Assembly (NCBI GenBank): GCA_021808205.1
Contig: JAKBCD010000013.1
Coordinates: 1 to 12,462, forward strand
Length of the DNA: 12,462 bases
DNA from: Pseudomonadota bacterium
GTDB lineage: Bacteria; Pseudomonadota; Alphaproteobacteria; Acetobacterales; Acetobacteraceae
Direction: 5' to 3'
The position numbers and the translations under genes were made by a program. Below the pieces are notes generated by a model. It made no database searches, was not told the origin of the DNA, and saw only the letters and a program-made list of their open reading frames with translations. Shown piece by piece: positions 1 through 8,140 of this stretch (the stretch's first letter is position 1; the number at the start of each line of letters is the position of its first letter).

Positions 1-2
1 CG

Positions 3-131
3 GGTTTCTGGAGCGCGATGGTTCCGGGCTCGTTCGCGATGCAAACGAACCTGAAGGCTGAATCGCCCGCTCCTTACGATTGCTCTGGAAAGCCGGGCGC
101 GAAGCGCATCCTGGTTCAGCTTCGCGGCTGA
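3..131 (+). CDS. Possible 3' end of an unidentified protein (partial)
   Basis: An open frame enters from the left edge and runs 42 codons to a TGA at 129-131. About 70% of its third codon positions are G or C, as expected for a real gene in this GC-rich DNA; the competing plus frame, which stops at 59-61, scores nearer half. The fragment ends with PGAKRILVQLRG. I do not recognise a family. It would converge on the peptidase gene and overlap its 3' end by 16 bases (116-131), which is tolerable for convergent genes but is also a reason for doubt. It could equally be a chance open frame. Sequence left of the window would decide. Confidence 0.33.
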   Translation, partial: GFWSAMVPGSFAMQTNLKAESPAPYDCSGKPGAKRILVQLRG

Positions 132-2314
132 AAGCCGGGATGGCCTGTGCGCCAGAGGGTGAAGGCCATGAGATCGGTGGTTTCCTGAACACGCTGGGCG
201 CGGGTTGAACCAAAACCGTGCCCGGCATCGGCCTCCACCCGCAGCAGCACGGGATTTTGGCTGGCGGTGGCGGCCTGCAGCCGCGCGGTCATCTTGGTGG
301 CTTCCCAGGGCGAGACGCGCGGGTCGTGCAGCCCGGTGGTCAGCAGCACGGAAGGGTAATCCACCCCGTCATGCACATGCTGATAGGAATCCATTGCGAG
401 CAGATCGTGAAAGCCGCGCTCGGTTTTGACGCTGCCAAATTCAGGGATGTTGGGCGGGCCGTTGGGGGAGAACTCGCTGCGCAGCGGATTTGAAACACCC
501 ACCATGGAAATGACCACGGCGGCAAGTGCTGGCCGTTCCGTCAGCAGCCGTCCCACGGTGATTCCGCCGGCCGAGCCGCCGATAACGCCGATGCTGCGGT
601 GCGAGGTGTAGCCGAGATTGATGAGGTGCAAGGCGCAGTCCTCGGCATCCTGCCAGCTGTGATATTTGGTGGCCTTCTGCCCGGCGAGATGCCAGTCCTC
701 GCCCATTTCGCCGCCGCCGCGCACATGCGCCACGGCGAACACCGCCCCTTCATCCAGAAACGGCAGCCAGCGGGCCATGAAATCAGGGTCCAGCGAGATG
801 CCGTAGGCGCCATAGGCTTCCATCAGCAATGTGGCGGTGCCGTTGCGCTGCAGCCCCTTGCGGTAGATTATGGAGAGCGGCACCCGCGCGCCGTCCCGCG
901 CCGGGGCGAGGATTTCCTCCGAGATATAGGGCGAGACGTCGATATCCGGCTGCGGGGCAAGGCCGGTTTGGCTCACTTGGCCATTGGCATGGGCCTGGCA
1001 GATGGTCGCGGGGCGAACCCAGCCTTGCAGCTGAAACCAGGCGCCCTGGTGTTGCGTGTCGGCGTAGAAACTGTCCTCGTCTATGGCGCCGGCAAAGGGC
1101 AATGGCAGGGCGGTGAGCTTGCCGTCCAGGCCCAACCGGCGCAGCCCTCCCAGCCCGGCATTGTAGTCCAGCAGGTAAATGCCGTCTTGCGCGGCGGCGA
1201 GAGTGCGGATGATGGCGCGGCTCTGCGGCACCGCCAGCTTCGCGTCGGATATTTGCGGCCTGGCGGCGGTAACCTTCACCACGCGGTAATGCGGCGCGTG
1301 TTTATGGGTGAGCAGGAAAATCTCCGCGCCGCGCACGGTGAAATCCGTCACCTGATCCGCCGGGGCGCAGATGCGCGTCCAGATTGGCTGATCCGCCAGG
1401 GTGGCGCGCAGGCTGGCCACGAACAGCGAGACCTCGTTCTGCACGCCCGACGAGATTTCGGCGATGAGGATATCCGAGCCAGGGGTGGTGAAAATCGCGG
1501 GTTCGTCGATGGGGGTGAGGGGAATGCCGGTTTGGATGCCAGGGCCGATCAGGCGTTTATCCGCGGCCGGGTCCTGACCCAGAAGATGCAGGCAGGCGCT
1601 GGAGTTTTCCTCGTAATGCAGGCTGTCTGCCGGGACGTCCTGAAAGCGGTTGTAGAAGAAGCCCGTGCCATCCGGCAGCCAGCTTGGCGAGGCGTCGTCT
1701 GTGCGGGTGATGGCGAGCGGCGAGACTTTGCCGGTAGCGGTTGCCAGCACATGCAGCACGGAATGTTCTGAGCCACCCTGAGAGATGCCGAAGGCAACGG
1801 CGGCGCCATCCGGCGAAGCTGCCCACCAATCCAGTGCGGCATGGGTGCCAGGGGCGGAGAACTGCGCGGGGTCGATGAGCAGCCGGTCGGCGGTGGTGAG
1901 ATTGTTGCGCACGTAAAGCTGGCTGTTGGCAGCACCTGGCGGGCGGCGCTGGGTGAAGATGAGATCCCCCGCGATTTGCAATGAATCGACGAGGGTGACG
2001 GATTCTGAGTTTTTGGCGATGGCGGCGGCCAGCTTGCCCCGGCCGGGAATTTTTCCCAGCACGGCATTGGCATAATCACCCTCTGCCTGGACATAGGCGC
2101 GCCATTCGGCGTCCTCCGATTCCATCCAGCGGTATTGGTCGGTGACGAGCTGGCCGTAAAGCATCTCATGCACCGGCCGGATGGGCGCTGTGGGCGGGCC
2201 ATTGCCGATGCGGATGGGCCGGGGGCTTATGTATCTGCCAGCGGCACCCGCAGTACCGCAGGCCACAACAGCGGTGGAGGCGGCAAGCAGCGCGCGGCGG
2301 GAAAGGCAGGGCAT
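116..2314 (-). CDS. Exported prolyl-oligopeptidase-family (S9) serine peptidase
   Basis: A 732-residue S9 serine peptidase, the usual length for prolyl oligopeptidase and oligopeptidase B. These enzymes cut short peptides, after proline or after basic residues; the specificity here is not readable. The N-terminus has SRRALL (5-10), a twin-arginine motif, then a small hydrophobic stretch ending VVAC (16-19), so it is probably exported by Tat and possibly lipid-anchored at Cys19. Residues about 40-470 hold the family's N-terminal segment (DQYRWMES at 59-66) and the beta-propeller. The C-terminal alpha/beta-hydrolase domain carries the nucleophile in GGSAGG (Ser581), the acid in HDPRV (Asp664) and the base in AGHGFG (His699). 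VRGGGEMG (531-538) is the usual family loop. The ATG at 2314 has GGAG six bases upstream. It follows dnaE by 75 bases and has its own candidate promoter. The GGSAGG elbow is closer to oligopeptidase B, but the protein need not share that specificity. Confidence 0.93.
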   Translation of the reverse strand: MPCLSRRALLAASTAVVACGTAGAAGRYISPRPIRIGNGPPTAPIRPVHEMLYGQLVTDQYRWMESEDAEWRAYVQAEGDYANAVLGKIPGRGKLAAAIAKNSESVTLVDSLQIAGDLIFTQRRPPGAANSQLYVRNNLTTADRLLIDPAQFSAPGTHAALDWWAASPDGAAVAFGISQGGSEHSVLHVLATATGKVSPLAITRTDDASPSWLPDGTGFFYNRFQDVPADSLHYEENSSACLHLLGQDPAADKRLIGPGIQTGIPLTPIDEPAIFTTPGSDILIAEISSGVQNEVSLFVASLRATLADQPIWTRICAPADQVTDFTVRGAEIFLLTHKHAPHYRVVKVTAARPQISDAKLAVPQSRAIIRTLAAAQDGIYLLDYNAGLGGLRRLGLDGKLTALPLPFAGAIDEDSFYADTQHQGAWFQLQGWVRPATICQAHANGQVSQTGLAPQPDIDVSPYISEEILAPARDGARVPLSIIYRKGLQRNGTATLLMEAYGAYGISLDPDFMARWLPFLDEGAVFAVAHVRGGGEMGEDWHLAGQKATKYHSWQDAEDCALHLINLGYTSHRSIGVIGGSAGGITVGRLLTERPALAAVVISMVGVSNPLRSEFSPNGPPNIPEFGSVKTERGFHDLLAMDSYQHVHDGVDYPSVLLTTGLHDPRVSPWEATKMTARLQAATASQNPVLLRVEADAGHGFGSTRAQRVQETTDLMAFTLWRTGHPGFQPRS

Positions 2315-2338
2315 ATTCGGCTCCAGTCTGGCGGCGGC

Positions 2339-2366
2339 ATCATCGCCCTGAGATTGCGAGCGTCAA
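2339..2366 (-). promoter_or_regulatory. Candidate sigma-70 promoter for the S9 peptidase gene
   Basis: On the minus strand TTGACG (2366-2361, five of six to the -35 consensus) is followed after 16 bases by GATGAT (2344-2339, four of six to TATAAT). This would give a leader of roughly 20 bases before the ATG at 2314. It sits in the 75-base gap after dnaE, so the peptidase may be expressed independently of the upstream operon. This is a sequence match only. Confidence 0.4.
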
Positions 2367-2389
2367 GCCCAGGGCAAGGCGGGGTTTGT

Positions 2390-5300
2390 TTAAGCGTCCT
2401 CCACCAGTTCCACCCCCGGCACCAGCTTGGCGGCCTGGGCCAGGCGCGGGGAGACGTTGAAACCGCCGGGCAAGCGCATTTCCAGCCGGTTTGGAGCGCC
2501 GGTTTTGGGCACCAGGATGATGCACCCCTTGCCGCGGCCCTCGCGCTCGAACAACGCCTTAAGCGAAGGAATAGCCTCCTCTCGGTCCAGCCAGATTTTC
2601 AAACCCGCGCCGGCGTTGCGCGCGGCATCGTCCAGCAGGGTAACATCCGTGGCGGTGATGCGCAGCGATTCGCCATCCATTTTCGCATCGGCCGTCACCA
2701 GCAGGGCGGTGCCTTCGGCCAGGATCTCGCGGGAGCGGTTAAGCACCTCCGAGAAAAGCGTCACCTCGAAGCTGCCCAGCATGTCCGACAATGTGAGCCA
2801 CATCATGCGGCTGCCGGTGCGGGTGATGCGCTCTTTCTTGGCACTCACGGTGCCCGCGAGCTTGAGCCGTGTGGCGCCGGCTTCGGCCTTGCGCAGGATG
2901 GCGGCCGAGGCGGTGACATCCAGCCGCTTTAGCGCCTGGGCGTACATGTCGAGCGGGTGGGCGGAGATGTGAAAACCGATGGCCTCCGCCTCGAAGGCGA
3001 GGCGGTCGCTCTCGGGCCAGTCCGGCCCGGCGGCCAGGCGAATTTTCTCCGGCCCGTTGCCGCCGAACAGGCCGATCTGCCCGCTTTCGCGCTCAGCCAG
3101 CCCAGCCTGGGCGGTACGCATGATAGCCTCGGCCGCGTTAAAAATACGCGCGCGGTTTTCCTCCAGGCATTCAAACGCGCCAGCTTTCGTCAGAATTTCG
3201 ATCTGCGCGCGGGTGAGGGTTTTAGAGTCGATGCGGGCGGCAAAATCGTCGATGGATTTAAACGGTTCAGCGCCTCGGGCTCTGACCAGCTCTTCCATGG
3301 CCCCCAGGCCGACGCGCTTGATGGCGCCGAGCGCGAAGCGGATGGCGTAAGAGCCGTCCTCCTGCAACTCCACTTCGAAATCCGCACCGGATTTATTGAC
3401 GTCGGGCGGCAGCACCTTGATGCCGCCGCGCATGGCATCGGCACGCAGCAGGGCCAGCTTGTCGGTATTGGCTATGGAGAGCGACATGCAGGCGGCAAGA
3501 AACGCCACCGGATGATTGGCGCGCAAGTAAGCGGTTTGGTAGGAGACCAGCGCATAGGCGGCGGCGTGGGATTTGTTGAAGCCGTAATCGGCGAATTTCG
3601 CCATCAAATCGAAAATCTCGTTGGCTTTTTCGCTGGTGAAGCCTTTTTCCAGGGCGCCTTTCAGGAAAATTTCGCGCTGCGTATCCATCTCCGCGCGGAT
3701 TTTCTTGCCCATCGCGCGGCGCAGCAGGTCGGCGCCCGCGAGCGTATAGCCCGCCATCACCTGGGCAATCTGCATCACCTGTTCCTGGTAGACGATAATG
3801 CCGTTGGTTTCTTCCAAAATGTGATGGATGGAGGGGTCCGGCGCTTCCCATTTGGCGCCGCGTTTGCGCTCGCAATAATCAGGGATGTTCGCCATCGGGC
3901 CGGGGCGGCAGAGCGCCTGGGCAGCGACGAGATCCTCGAACCTGTCAGGCCGCATCTGCACCAGCGCGCCACGAAATGTGTTGGTCTCGAACGTGAACAC
4001 GCCGGCGGTGTCACCCCGGCTGATCATCTCGTAAGTCTTGCTGTCATCCAGAGGGATTTTCGAGATATCCAGCGTGATGCCCTGGCGGCTGAGGAATTTC
4101 AGGGCGCGGTCGATGATGGTGAGGGTGGTGAGGCCGAGAAAGTCGAACTTCACGAGGCCGACTTGCTCGACATATTTCATCGAATACTGGGTGACGAGAA
4201 GTTCCGAGCGCGGGTCTTTATAAAGCGGCACCAGCTTCACCAGCTCGCGGTCGCCGATGACCACGCCTGCCGCGTGGGTGGAGGCGTGGCGGTAGAGGCC
4301 CTCGATCTGCTGGGCGATTTCCAAAAGCCGCGCCAGCCCCTCATCAGAATCGCGCAACTCGCGGAGTTTGGCTTCGCCCTCTATGGCTTCCTTGAGCGTA
4401 ACGGGCTTGGCCGGGTTGTTGGGAATCAGCTCGGCCACTTTGTTCACCTGGCCATAGGGCAGGCCCAGCACACGGCCGACATCACGCACCGCCGCACGGG
4501 CTTGCAGCTTGCCGAAGGTGATGATCTGCGCCACCTGGTCCGAACCGTATTCGCGCACCACGTATTTGATGACTTCGTCGCGGCGTTCCTGGCAGAAATC
4601 TATATCGAAATCCGGCATGGACACGCGTTCGGGGTTCAAAAACCGCTCGAACAGCAGAGCGTAGCGCAGCGGGTTGAGGTCGGTGATGCGCAAGGCCCAC
4701 GCCACCAGCGAGCCAGCTCCCGAGCCACGGCCGGGGCCGACGGGGATATGGTTATCCTTCGCCCATTGAATGAAATCCGCGACGATAAGGAAATACCCGG
4801 GAAAGCCCATCTGCACGATGATGGAGAGCTCGAAATCCAGCCGGTCCCAATATTCTTTTTGCGCGTCACCCTCGATGTTTTCGAAGGCAAGCCGCGCGCG
4901 TAAACCTTCCTCGGCCATGGCGCGCAGTGTTTCTGCTTCAGTCGCACCTTCCCGCACTTTTGGGCAGGTGGGCAGCAACGGCTTGCGGGTTGTGGTCATC
5001 ACCGTGCAGCTTTGCGCGATGACGAGGGTATTGTCGCAGGCATCTGGCAGATCCGCGAAGAGTTCGCGCATCATCGCAGCGGGTTTGAACCAATGCTCAG
5101 GCGTGACGCGGCGGCGGTCTTTTTCCGCCAGCACGCGGCCTTCGGCGATGCAGAGCAGGGCGTCATGCGCCTCGTGCATCTCGCGTTTGGCGAAGAAGCA
5201 TTCATTGGTGGCCACAATCGGCAGATCGAATGCCTCTGCCAGTTGCAGGAAGCCTGGTTCGGTGGCTTTCTCCACGGCCTCGCCATGGCGCTGGAGCTCG

Positions 5301-5800
5301 ATGGCAATGCGGTTGGGGAAGGCGGTATTTAAGCTGGAGAGATAGGCTTTGGCTTCCTCCATTTGGCCTTCCGCCAATAGCCGGCCGATGGGGCCGTGCG
5401 CGCCGCCGGTGAGCAGAAACAGGCCGCCTGCGTATTCGCAAAGCTGTTCGCGGGTGATTTGCGGTTTAACGGCGTCGCTTGTGAGAAATGAGAGTGAGGT
5501 AAGGCGCTGGAGGTTGGCGTAACCTTCCTCATTTTGAGCCAGAGCCACCACGTAATCAGGCGCCAGGATGGTGCCGGGGCGGGCCAGGCCGAGCTGGCAG
5601 CCAATGATAGGCTGCACGCCGGATTTGGTGCAATATTGGGTGAATTCCAGCGTGCCGAACATGTTGGAGGTGTCGGTGATGGCCACGGCTGGCATGGCAT
5701 CCGCCGCCGCCAGGGACGCGATTTTTTCGGGCTTGATGGCGCCTTCAGACAGTGAATAGGCAGAATGGACGCGCAGATGCACGAAATCAGCGTGGGGCAT
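2390..5800 (-). CDS. dnaE: DNA polymerase III alpha subunit (replicative polymerase)
   Basis: The 1136-residue catalytic subunit of the replicative polymerase, close in length to E. coli DnaE (1160). An N-terminal PHP domain (about 5-215, starting FVHLRVHSAYS) is followed by the C-family polymerase core. The catalytic aspartates are in PDFDIDF (Asp399, Asp401) and KFDFLG (Asp553), and GPGRGSGAGS (355-364) is the conserved active-site loop. A helix-hairpin-helix-like stretch lies near 826-843. QIGLF (908-912) fits the beta-clamp binding pentapeptide, and an OB-fold follows (about 980-1055). The PHP metal site looks degenerate: Arg10 and Thr44 replace histidines seen in PHP domains with active exonuclease, as in E. 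coli, so proofreading would need a separate DnaQ. The ATG at 5800 has AGGAG (5811-5807) six bases upstream. It lies 37 bases after truA with no terminator seen, so it is probably read from the def promoter. Confidence 0.98.
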   Translation of the reverse strand: MPHADFVHLRVHSAYSLSEGAIKPEKIASLAAADAMPAVAITDTSNMFGTLEFTQYCTKSGVQPIIGCQLGLARPGTILAPDYVVALAQNEEGYANLQRLTSLSFLTSDAVKPQITREQLCEYAGGLFLLTGGAHGPIGRLLAEGQMEEAKAYLSSLNTAFPNRIAIELQRHGEAVEKATEPGFLQLAEAFDLPIVATNECFFAKREMHEAHDALLCIAEGRVLAEKDRRRVTPEHWFKPAAMMRELFADLPDACDNTLVIAQSCTVMTTTRKPLLPTCPKVREGATEAETLRAMAEEGLRARLAFENIEGDAQKEYWDRLDFELSIIVQMGFPGYFLIVADFIQWAKDNHIPVGPGRGSGAGSLVAWALRITDLNPLRYALLFERFLNPERVSMPDFDIDFCQERRDEVIKYVVREYGSDQVAQIITFGKLQARAAVRDVGRVLGLPYGQVNKVAELIPNNPAKPVTLKEAIEGEAKLRELRDSDEGLARLLEIAQQIEGLYRHASTHAAGVVIGDRELVKLVPLYKDPRSELLVTQYSMKYVEQVGLVKFDFLGLTTLTIIDRALKFLSRQGITLDISKIPLDDSKTYEMISRGDTAGVFTFETNTFRGALVQMRPDRFEDLVAAQALCRPGPMANIPDYCERKRGAKWEAPDPSIHHILEETNGIIVYQEQVMQIAQVMAGYTLAGADLLRRAMGKKIRAEMDTQREIFLKGALEKGFTSEKANEIFDLMAKFADYGFNKSHAAAYALVSYQTAYLRANHPVAFLAACMSLSIANTDKLALLRADAMRGGIKVLPPDVNKSGADFEVELQEDGSYAIRFALGAIKRVGLGAMEELVRARGAEPFKSIDDFAARIDSKTLTRAQIEILTKAGAFECLEENRARIFNAAEAIMRTAQAGLAERESGQIGLFGGNGPEKIRLAAGPDWPESDRLAFEAEAIGFHISAHPLDMYAQALKRLDVTASAAILRKAEAGATRLKLAGTVSAKKERITRTGSRMMWLTLSDMLGSFEVTLFSEVLNRSREILAEGTALLVTADAKMDGESLRITATDVTLLDDAARNAGAGLKIWLDREEAIPSLKALFEREGRGKGCIILVPKTGAPNRLEMRLPGGFNVSPRLAQAAKLVPGVELVEDA

Positions 5801-5837
5801 GTGAGACTCCTGGGCGGAGGGCAGTTTGGGCCGGGGG

Positions 5838-6599
5838 TCAGCTCAGTTCAAGCGCTGGATCATACGCCACGCCCGTAAAATACAGCCCCTCGGCAGGTGC
5901 CGTCTGCCCGGCGGCGGGGCGGGATCTGGCGGCAAGGATGTCGGCGATTTTGTCCTCCGGCCAGTGACCCTCGCCGACCATTTTCAGACTGCCCATCATG
6001 TTGCGCACCTGATGGTGCAGGAAGCTTCGCGCGCGGGTTTCCAGGATCACTTTCTCGCCCTCGCGGCGGATGGCGCAGAAATCCAGCGTGCGCATCGGGC
6101 TTTTCGCCTGGCAGGCAGCGGCGCGGAAGGAGGAGAAATCATGATGGCCAAGCAAGGCTTGCGCGGCGCGGTGCATGGCCTGCTCATCCAGCCGGGTTTT
6201 CACATGCCAGGCGCGGTTCACCTCCAGCGTCGGCGGCTGCGGGCGGTTGAGGATGATATAGCGATAGGACCGGGAGAGAGCAGAGAAACGGGCATTCCAG
6301 CCCTCCGGCGCCACCCCGCAGCGCAGCACCGCGATGGGATGAGGTTTGAGGTGGAAATTCATCGCCTCGCGGATGCGGAAGGGGGTGAAATCCGGCAGCT
6401 CGACTTGCACGATCATCGCTAGCGCATGCACCCCGGCATCCGTCCGCCCTGCGGAAATGGCTTCGGTGAGCTCCGCTCCGCCGCGGATGCGCGCGGCGGC
6501 CTCCTCGATCACCTGCTGGATGGCAAGCCCATGTTTCTGGCGTTGCCAGCCCATATAGGGCGTGCCGTCATATTCAATCTCCAGGGCCCAAAGGGTCAA
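5838..6599 (-). CDS. truA: tRNA pseudouridine(38-40) synthase
   Basis: A 253-residue TruA, which converts uridines 38-40 of the tRNA anticodon arm to pseudouridine in the cytoplasm. EYDGTPYMGWQRQ (9-21) is the family's N-terminal signature. The catalytic aspartate is Asp54 in GRTDAGVHA (51-59). ARFSALSRSYRY (103-114), FLHHQVRNMMG (193-203) and APAEGLYFTGVAY (234-246) are the other conserved blocks. The start is a TTG at 6599-6597, with GGGAG ten bases upstream; the next in-frame ATG is Met16, inside the conserved signature, so it cannot be the start. The TTG shares four bases with the fmt stop (TTGA), which suggests translational coupling. It ends 37 bases before dnaE. Confidence 0.97.
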   Translation of the reverse strand: MTLWALEIEYDGTPYMGWQRQKHGLAIQQVIEEAAARIRGGAELTEAISAGRTDAGVHALAMIVQVELPDFTPFRIREAMNFHLKPHPIAVLRCGVAPEGWNARFSALSRSYRYIILNRPQPPTLEVNRAWHVKTRLDEQAMHRAAQALLGHHDFSSFRAAACQAKSPMRTLDFCAIRREGEKVILETRARSFLHHQVRNMMGSLKMVGEGHWPEDKIADILAARSRPAAGQTAPAEGLYFTGVAYDPALELS

Positions 6600-7513
6600 T
6601 AAAACCGCGCTCCCTCGGGCAGCTTGTAGCCGCGCAGGAAATCCTCGGCACTCATCGCGGCTTTGCCTGCGCGTTGCAGGCGCCGCACACGCAGCGCCCC
6701 TTCGCCGCAGGCGATGGTGAGGCCGCCTTGCAGCAGCGTGCCGGGAATACCCTCGCCCGACACCACCTCGGCGGCGAGGATTTTTAGCACCACATCGCCC
6801 AGCAGCCCCAGCGCGCCGGGCCAGGGGTAAAACGCGCGGACGCGCCGTTCCAGAATCGTGGCGGGGAGCAGGAAATCCAGCCGCGCATCCTCCCGGCTTA
6901 GCTTCGGCGCGTAGCTGGAAAGCGCGTCATTCTGGGCGATGGCGGCGCTGGGGTGGGCTAGCTCCTGCACAATCAGCCGCGCGCCGATTTCGGCCAGGCG
7001 GTCGTGCAGATCAGCCGAGGTGTCATGGGCGCTTATGGGGGTACCCTCACGGCGCAGCATGGGGCCAGTGTCTAGCCCGGCTTGCATCTGCATGATGGTG
7101 ATGCCGGTTTCCACATCCCCGGCGGCGATGGCGGCCTGAATGGGAGCGGCACCGCGCCAGCGCGGCAGCAGCGAGCCGTGGATGTTGAGGCAGCCGCGTT
7201 TGGGCGCGTCCAGAAATGTCTGCGGCAGAATCAGCCCATAGGCGGCGACGACGGCGGCATCCAGCTTCAGGGCGTGGAAATAATCCAGTTCCTCATCGTT
7301 TTTCCGCAGTTTGGCCGGAGTGCGGACATTTAACCCCAGCTCAAGCGCGGCGGCATGAACGGGGCAGGGCTGCTGTTTCTGGCCGCGCCCGGCGGGTTTG
7401 GGCGGCTGGGCGTACACGGCCGCCACCTCATGCCCTGCCGCCACCAGCGCGCGCAGCGCCGGCACGGCAAACTCCGGCGCGCCCATGAAGGCAAGTTTGA
7501 GATGCGGGTGCAT
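6596..7513 (-). CDS. fmt: Methionyl-tRNA formyltransferase
   Basis: A 305-residue enzyme that transfers a formyl group from 10-formyltetrahydrofolate to initiator Met-tRNA. MGAPEFAVPAL (10-20) opens the formyltransferase domain. The active site is visible as LNIHGSLLPRWRGAAPIQ (109-126), with Asn110 and His112, and Asp148 in GLDTGPML, matching Asn106, His108 and Asp144 of E. coli Fmt. YAPKLSREDARLDF (201-214) leads into the C-terminal tRNA-binding domain. The ATG at 7513 overlaps the def stop by one base (TGATG), and the TGA stop overlaps the truA start by four bases. Position next to def is the common bacterial arrangement: the two enzymes add and later remove the same formyl group. Full length, with no oddities seen. 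Confidence 0.98.
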   Translation of the reverse strand: MHPHLKLAFMGAPEFAVPALRALVAAGHEVAAVYAQPPKPAGRGQKQQPCPVHAAALELGLNVRTPAKLRKNDEELDYFHALKLDAAVVAAYGLILPQTFLDAPKRGCLNIHGSLLPRWRGAAPIQAAIAAGDVETGITIMQMQAGLDTGPMLRREGTPISAHDTSADLHDRLAEIGARLIVQELAHPSAAIAQNDALSSYAPKLSREDARLDFLLPATILERRVRAFYPWPGALGLLGDVVLKILAAEVVSGEGIPGTLLQGGLTIACGEGALRVRRLQRAGKAAMSAEDFLRGYKLPEGARFY

Positions 7514-8061
7514 CAGCGGACCTGCATTTCCTTTTGTGCTTTGGCCAGCTTGCGCAGCAGCATGTTGCGTTTCAGCGCCGAGAGATAATCCACGAACAGC
7601 ACGCCGTTCAGATGGTCGATCTCGTGCTGCAAGCAGGCGGCCAACAGCCCATCCGCTTCGATTTCCTGCTTGAAGCCCTGAGGGTCCTGGTAGCGTATCT
7701 TTACGCGCGCAGGGCGAGTCACCTCTGCGTATTGGTCGGGGATGGAGAGGCAGCCTTCCTCCTGGGTAGCCAGCTCGTCGGATTTGGCGATGATCTCGGG
7801 GTTGATCAGCGCCAGTGGCGCGGGTTCATCCTTTGGCGCCACATCCACCACAATCACCCGCAGCAGGCTGCCGATCTGGTTGGCGGCCAGCCCAATGCCC
7901 GGCGCCTTGTACATCGTGGCGAACATTGAAGGCACGAGGGCGCGAACGTCATCGAAATCCGCCGCGGTCACAGGCCGCGCGGTTTTGCGCAGCACGGCCT
8001 CTGGGTAGATGAGGATCGGCAGCAGCGCTGCCTTGGTTTGTGTCTCGGACATACCGAGCAT
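7513..8061 (-). CDS. def: Peptide deformylase
   Basis: A 182-residue metalloenzyme that removes the N-formyl group from nascent proteins. All three family motifs are present: GIGLAANQ (55-62), EGCLS (102-106) and QHEIDH (145-150). The metal ligands are therefore Cys104, His146 and His150, with Glu147 as catalytic residue. The start at 8061 is preferred over Met4 because AGGAG (8071-8067) lies five bases upstream of it. It is the first gene of the minus-strand cluster and is divergent from hsp20, with 134 bases between the two starts. Overlap with fmt implies coupled translation. I found no convincing promoter for it in the divergent gap. Confidence 0.98.
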   Translation of the reverse strand: MLGMSETQTKAALLPILIYPEAVLRKTARPVTAADFDDVRALVPSMFATMYKAPGIGLAANQIGSLLRVIVVDVAPKDEPAPLALINPEIIAKSDELATQEEGCLSIPDQYAEVTRPARVKIRYQDPQGFKQEIEADGLLAACLQHEIDHLNGVLFVDYLSALKRNMLLRKLAKAQKEMQVR

Positions 8062-8100
8062 GTAATCTCCTCGAGCCGAAGCTGCAACGCGGCGCCCCCT

Positions 8101-8130
8101 CTTGCATCATTGTGAAACCATGCCAACATG
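8101..8130 (+). promoter_or_regulatory. Weak candidate heat-shock (sigma-32-like) promoter for hsp20
   Basis: CTTGCA at 8101-8106, preceded by a C-rich run (8095-8099), resembles the -35 of sigma-32 promoters (CTTGAA). A CAACAT at 8124-8129 matches four of six positions of the CCCCAT part of the -10 box, at a spacing of 17. The fit is poor on the -10 side. It is listed because the gene downstream is a small heat-shock gene. A start near 8136 would leave a leader of about 60 bases that holds the proposed thermometer. Confidence 0.22.
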
Positions 8131-8140
8131 GGGGGCATGG
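8118..8140. repeat. 7-bp perfect inverted repeat in the def/hsp20 divergent region
   Basis: CCATGCC (8118-8124) and GGCATGG (8134-8140) are exact reverse complements around a 9-base spacer. It could be a protein-binding site in the divergent control region or, if transcription of hsp20 begins upstream of it, the first hairpin of the leader. ROSE-type leaders usually carry one or more such accessory hairpins. Nothing here decides between the two. Confidence 0.5.

Noticed and set aside
31..50. Hairpin GTTCG/CGAAC (32-36 with 46-50) as a terminator for the peptidase gene
   Set aside because: The stem is five pairs with a 9-base loop and no T run on either strand, and it may lie inside another gene's coding frame.
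599..1771. A 390-codon open frame on the plus strand opposite the S9 peptidase
   Set aside because: The peptidase frame has the Ser-Asp-His triad and an intact fold order. The opposite frame shows no family motif and no good ribosome binding site, so it is a shadow.
2957..4903. A 648-codon open frame on the plus strand, antisense to dnaE
   Set aside because: dnaE on the other strand carries every catalytic motif across this region. The plus frame has no recognisable domain, and long antisense frames are expected opposite GC-rich genes.
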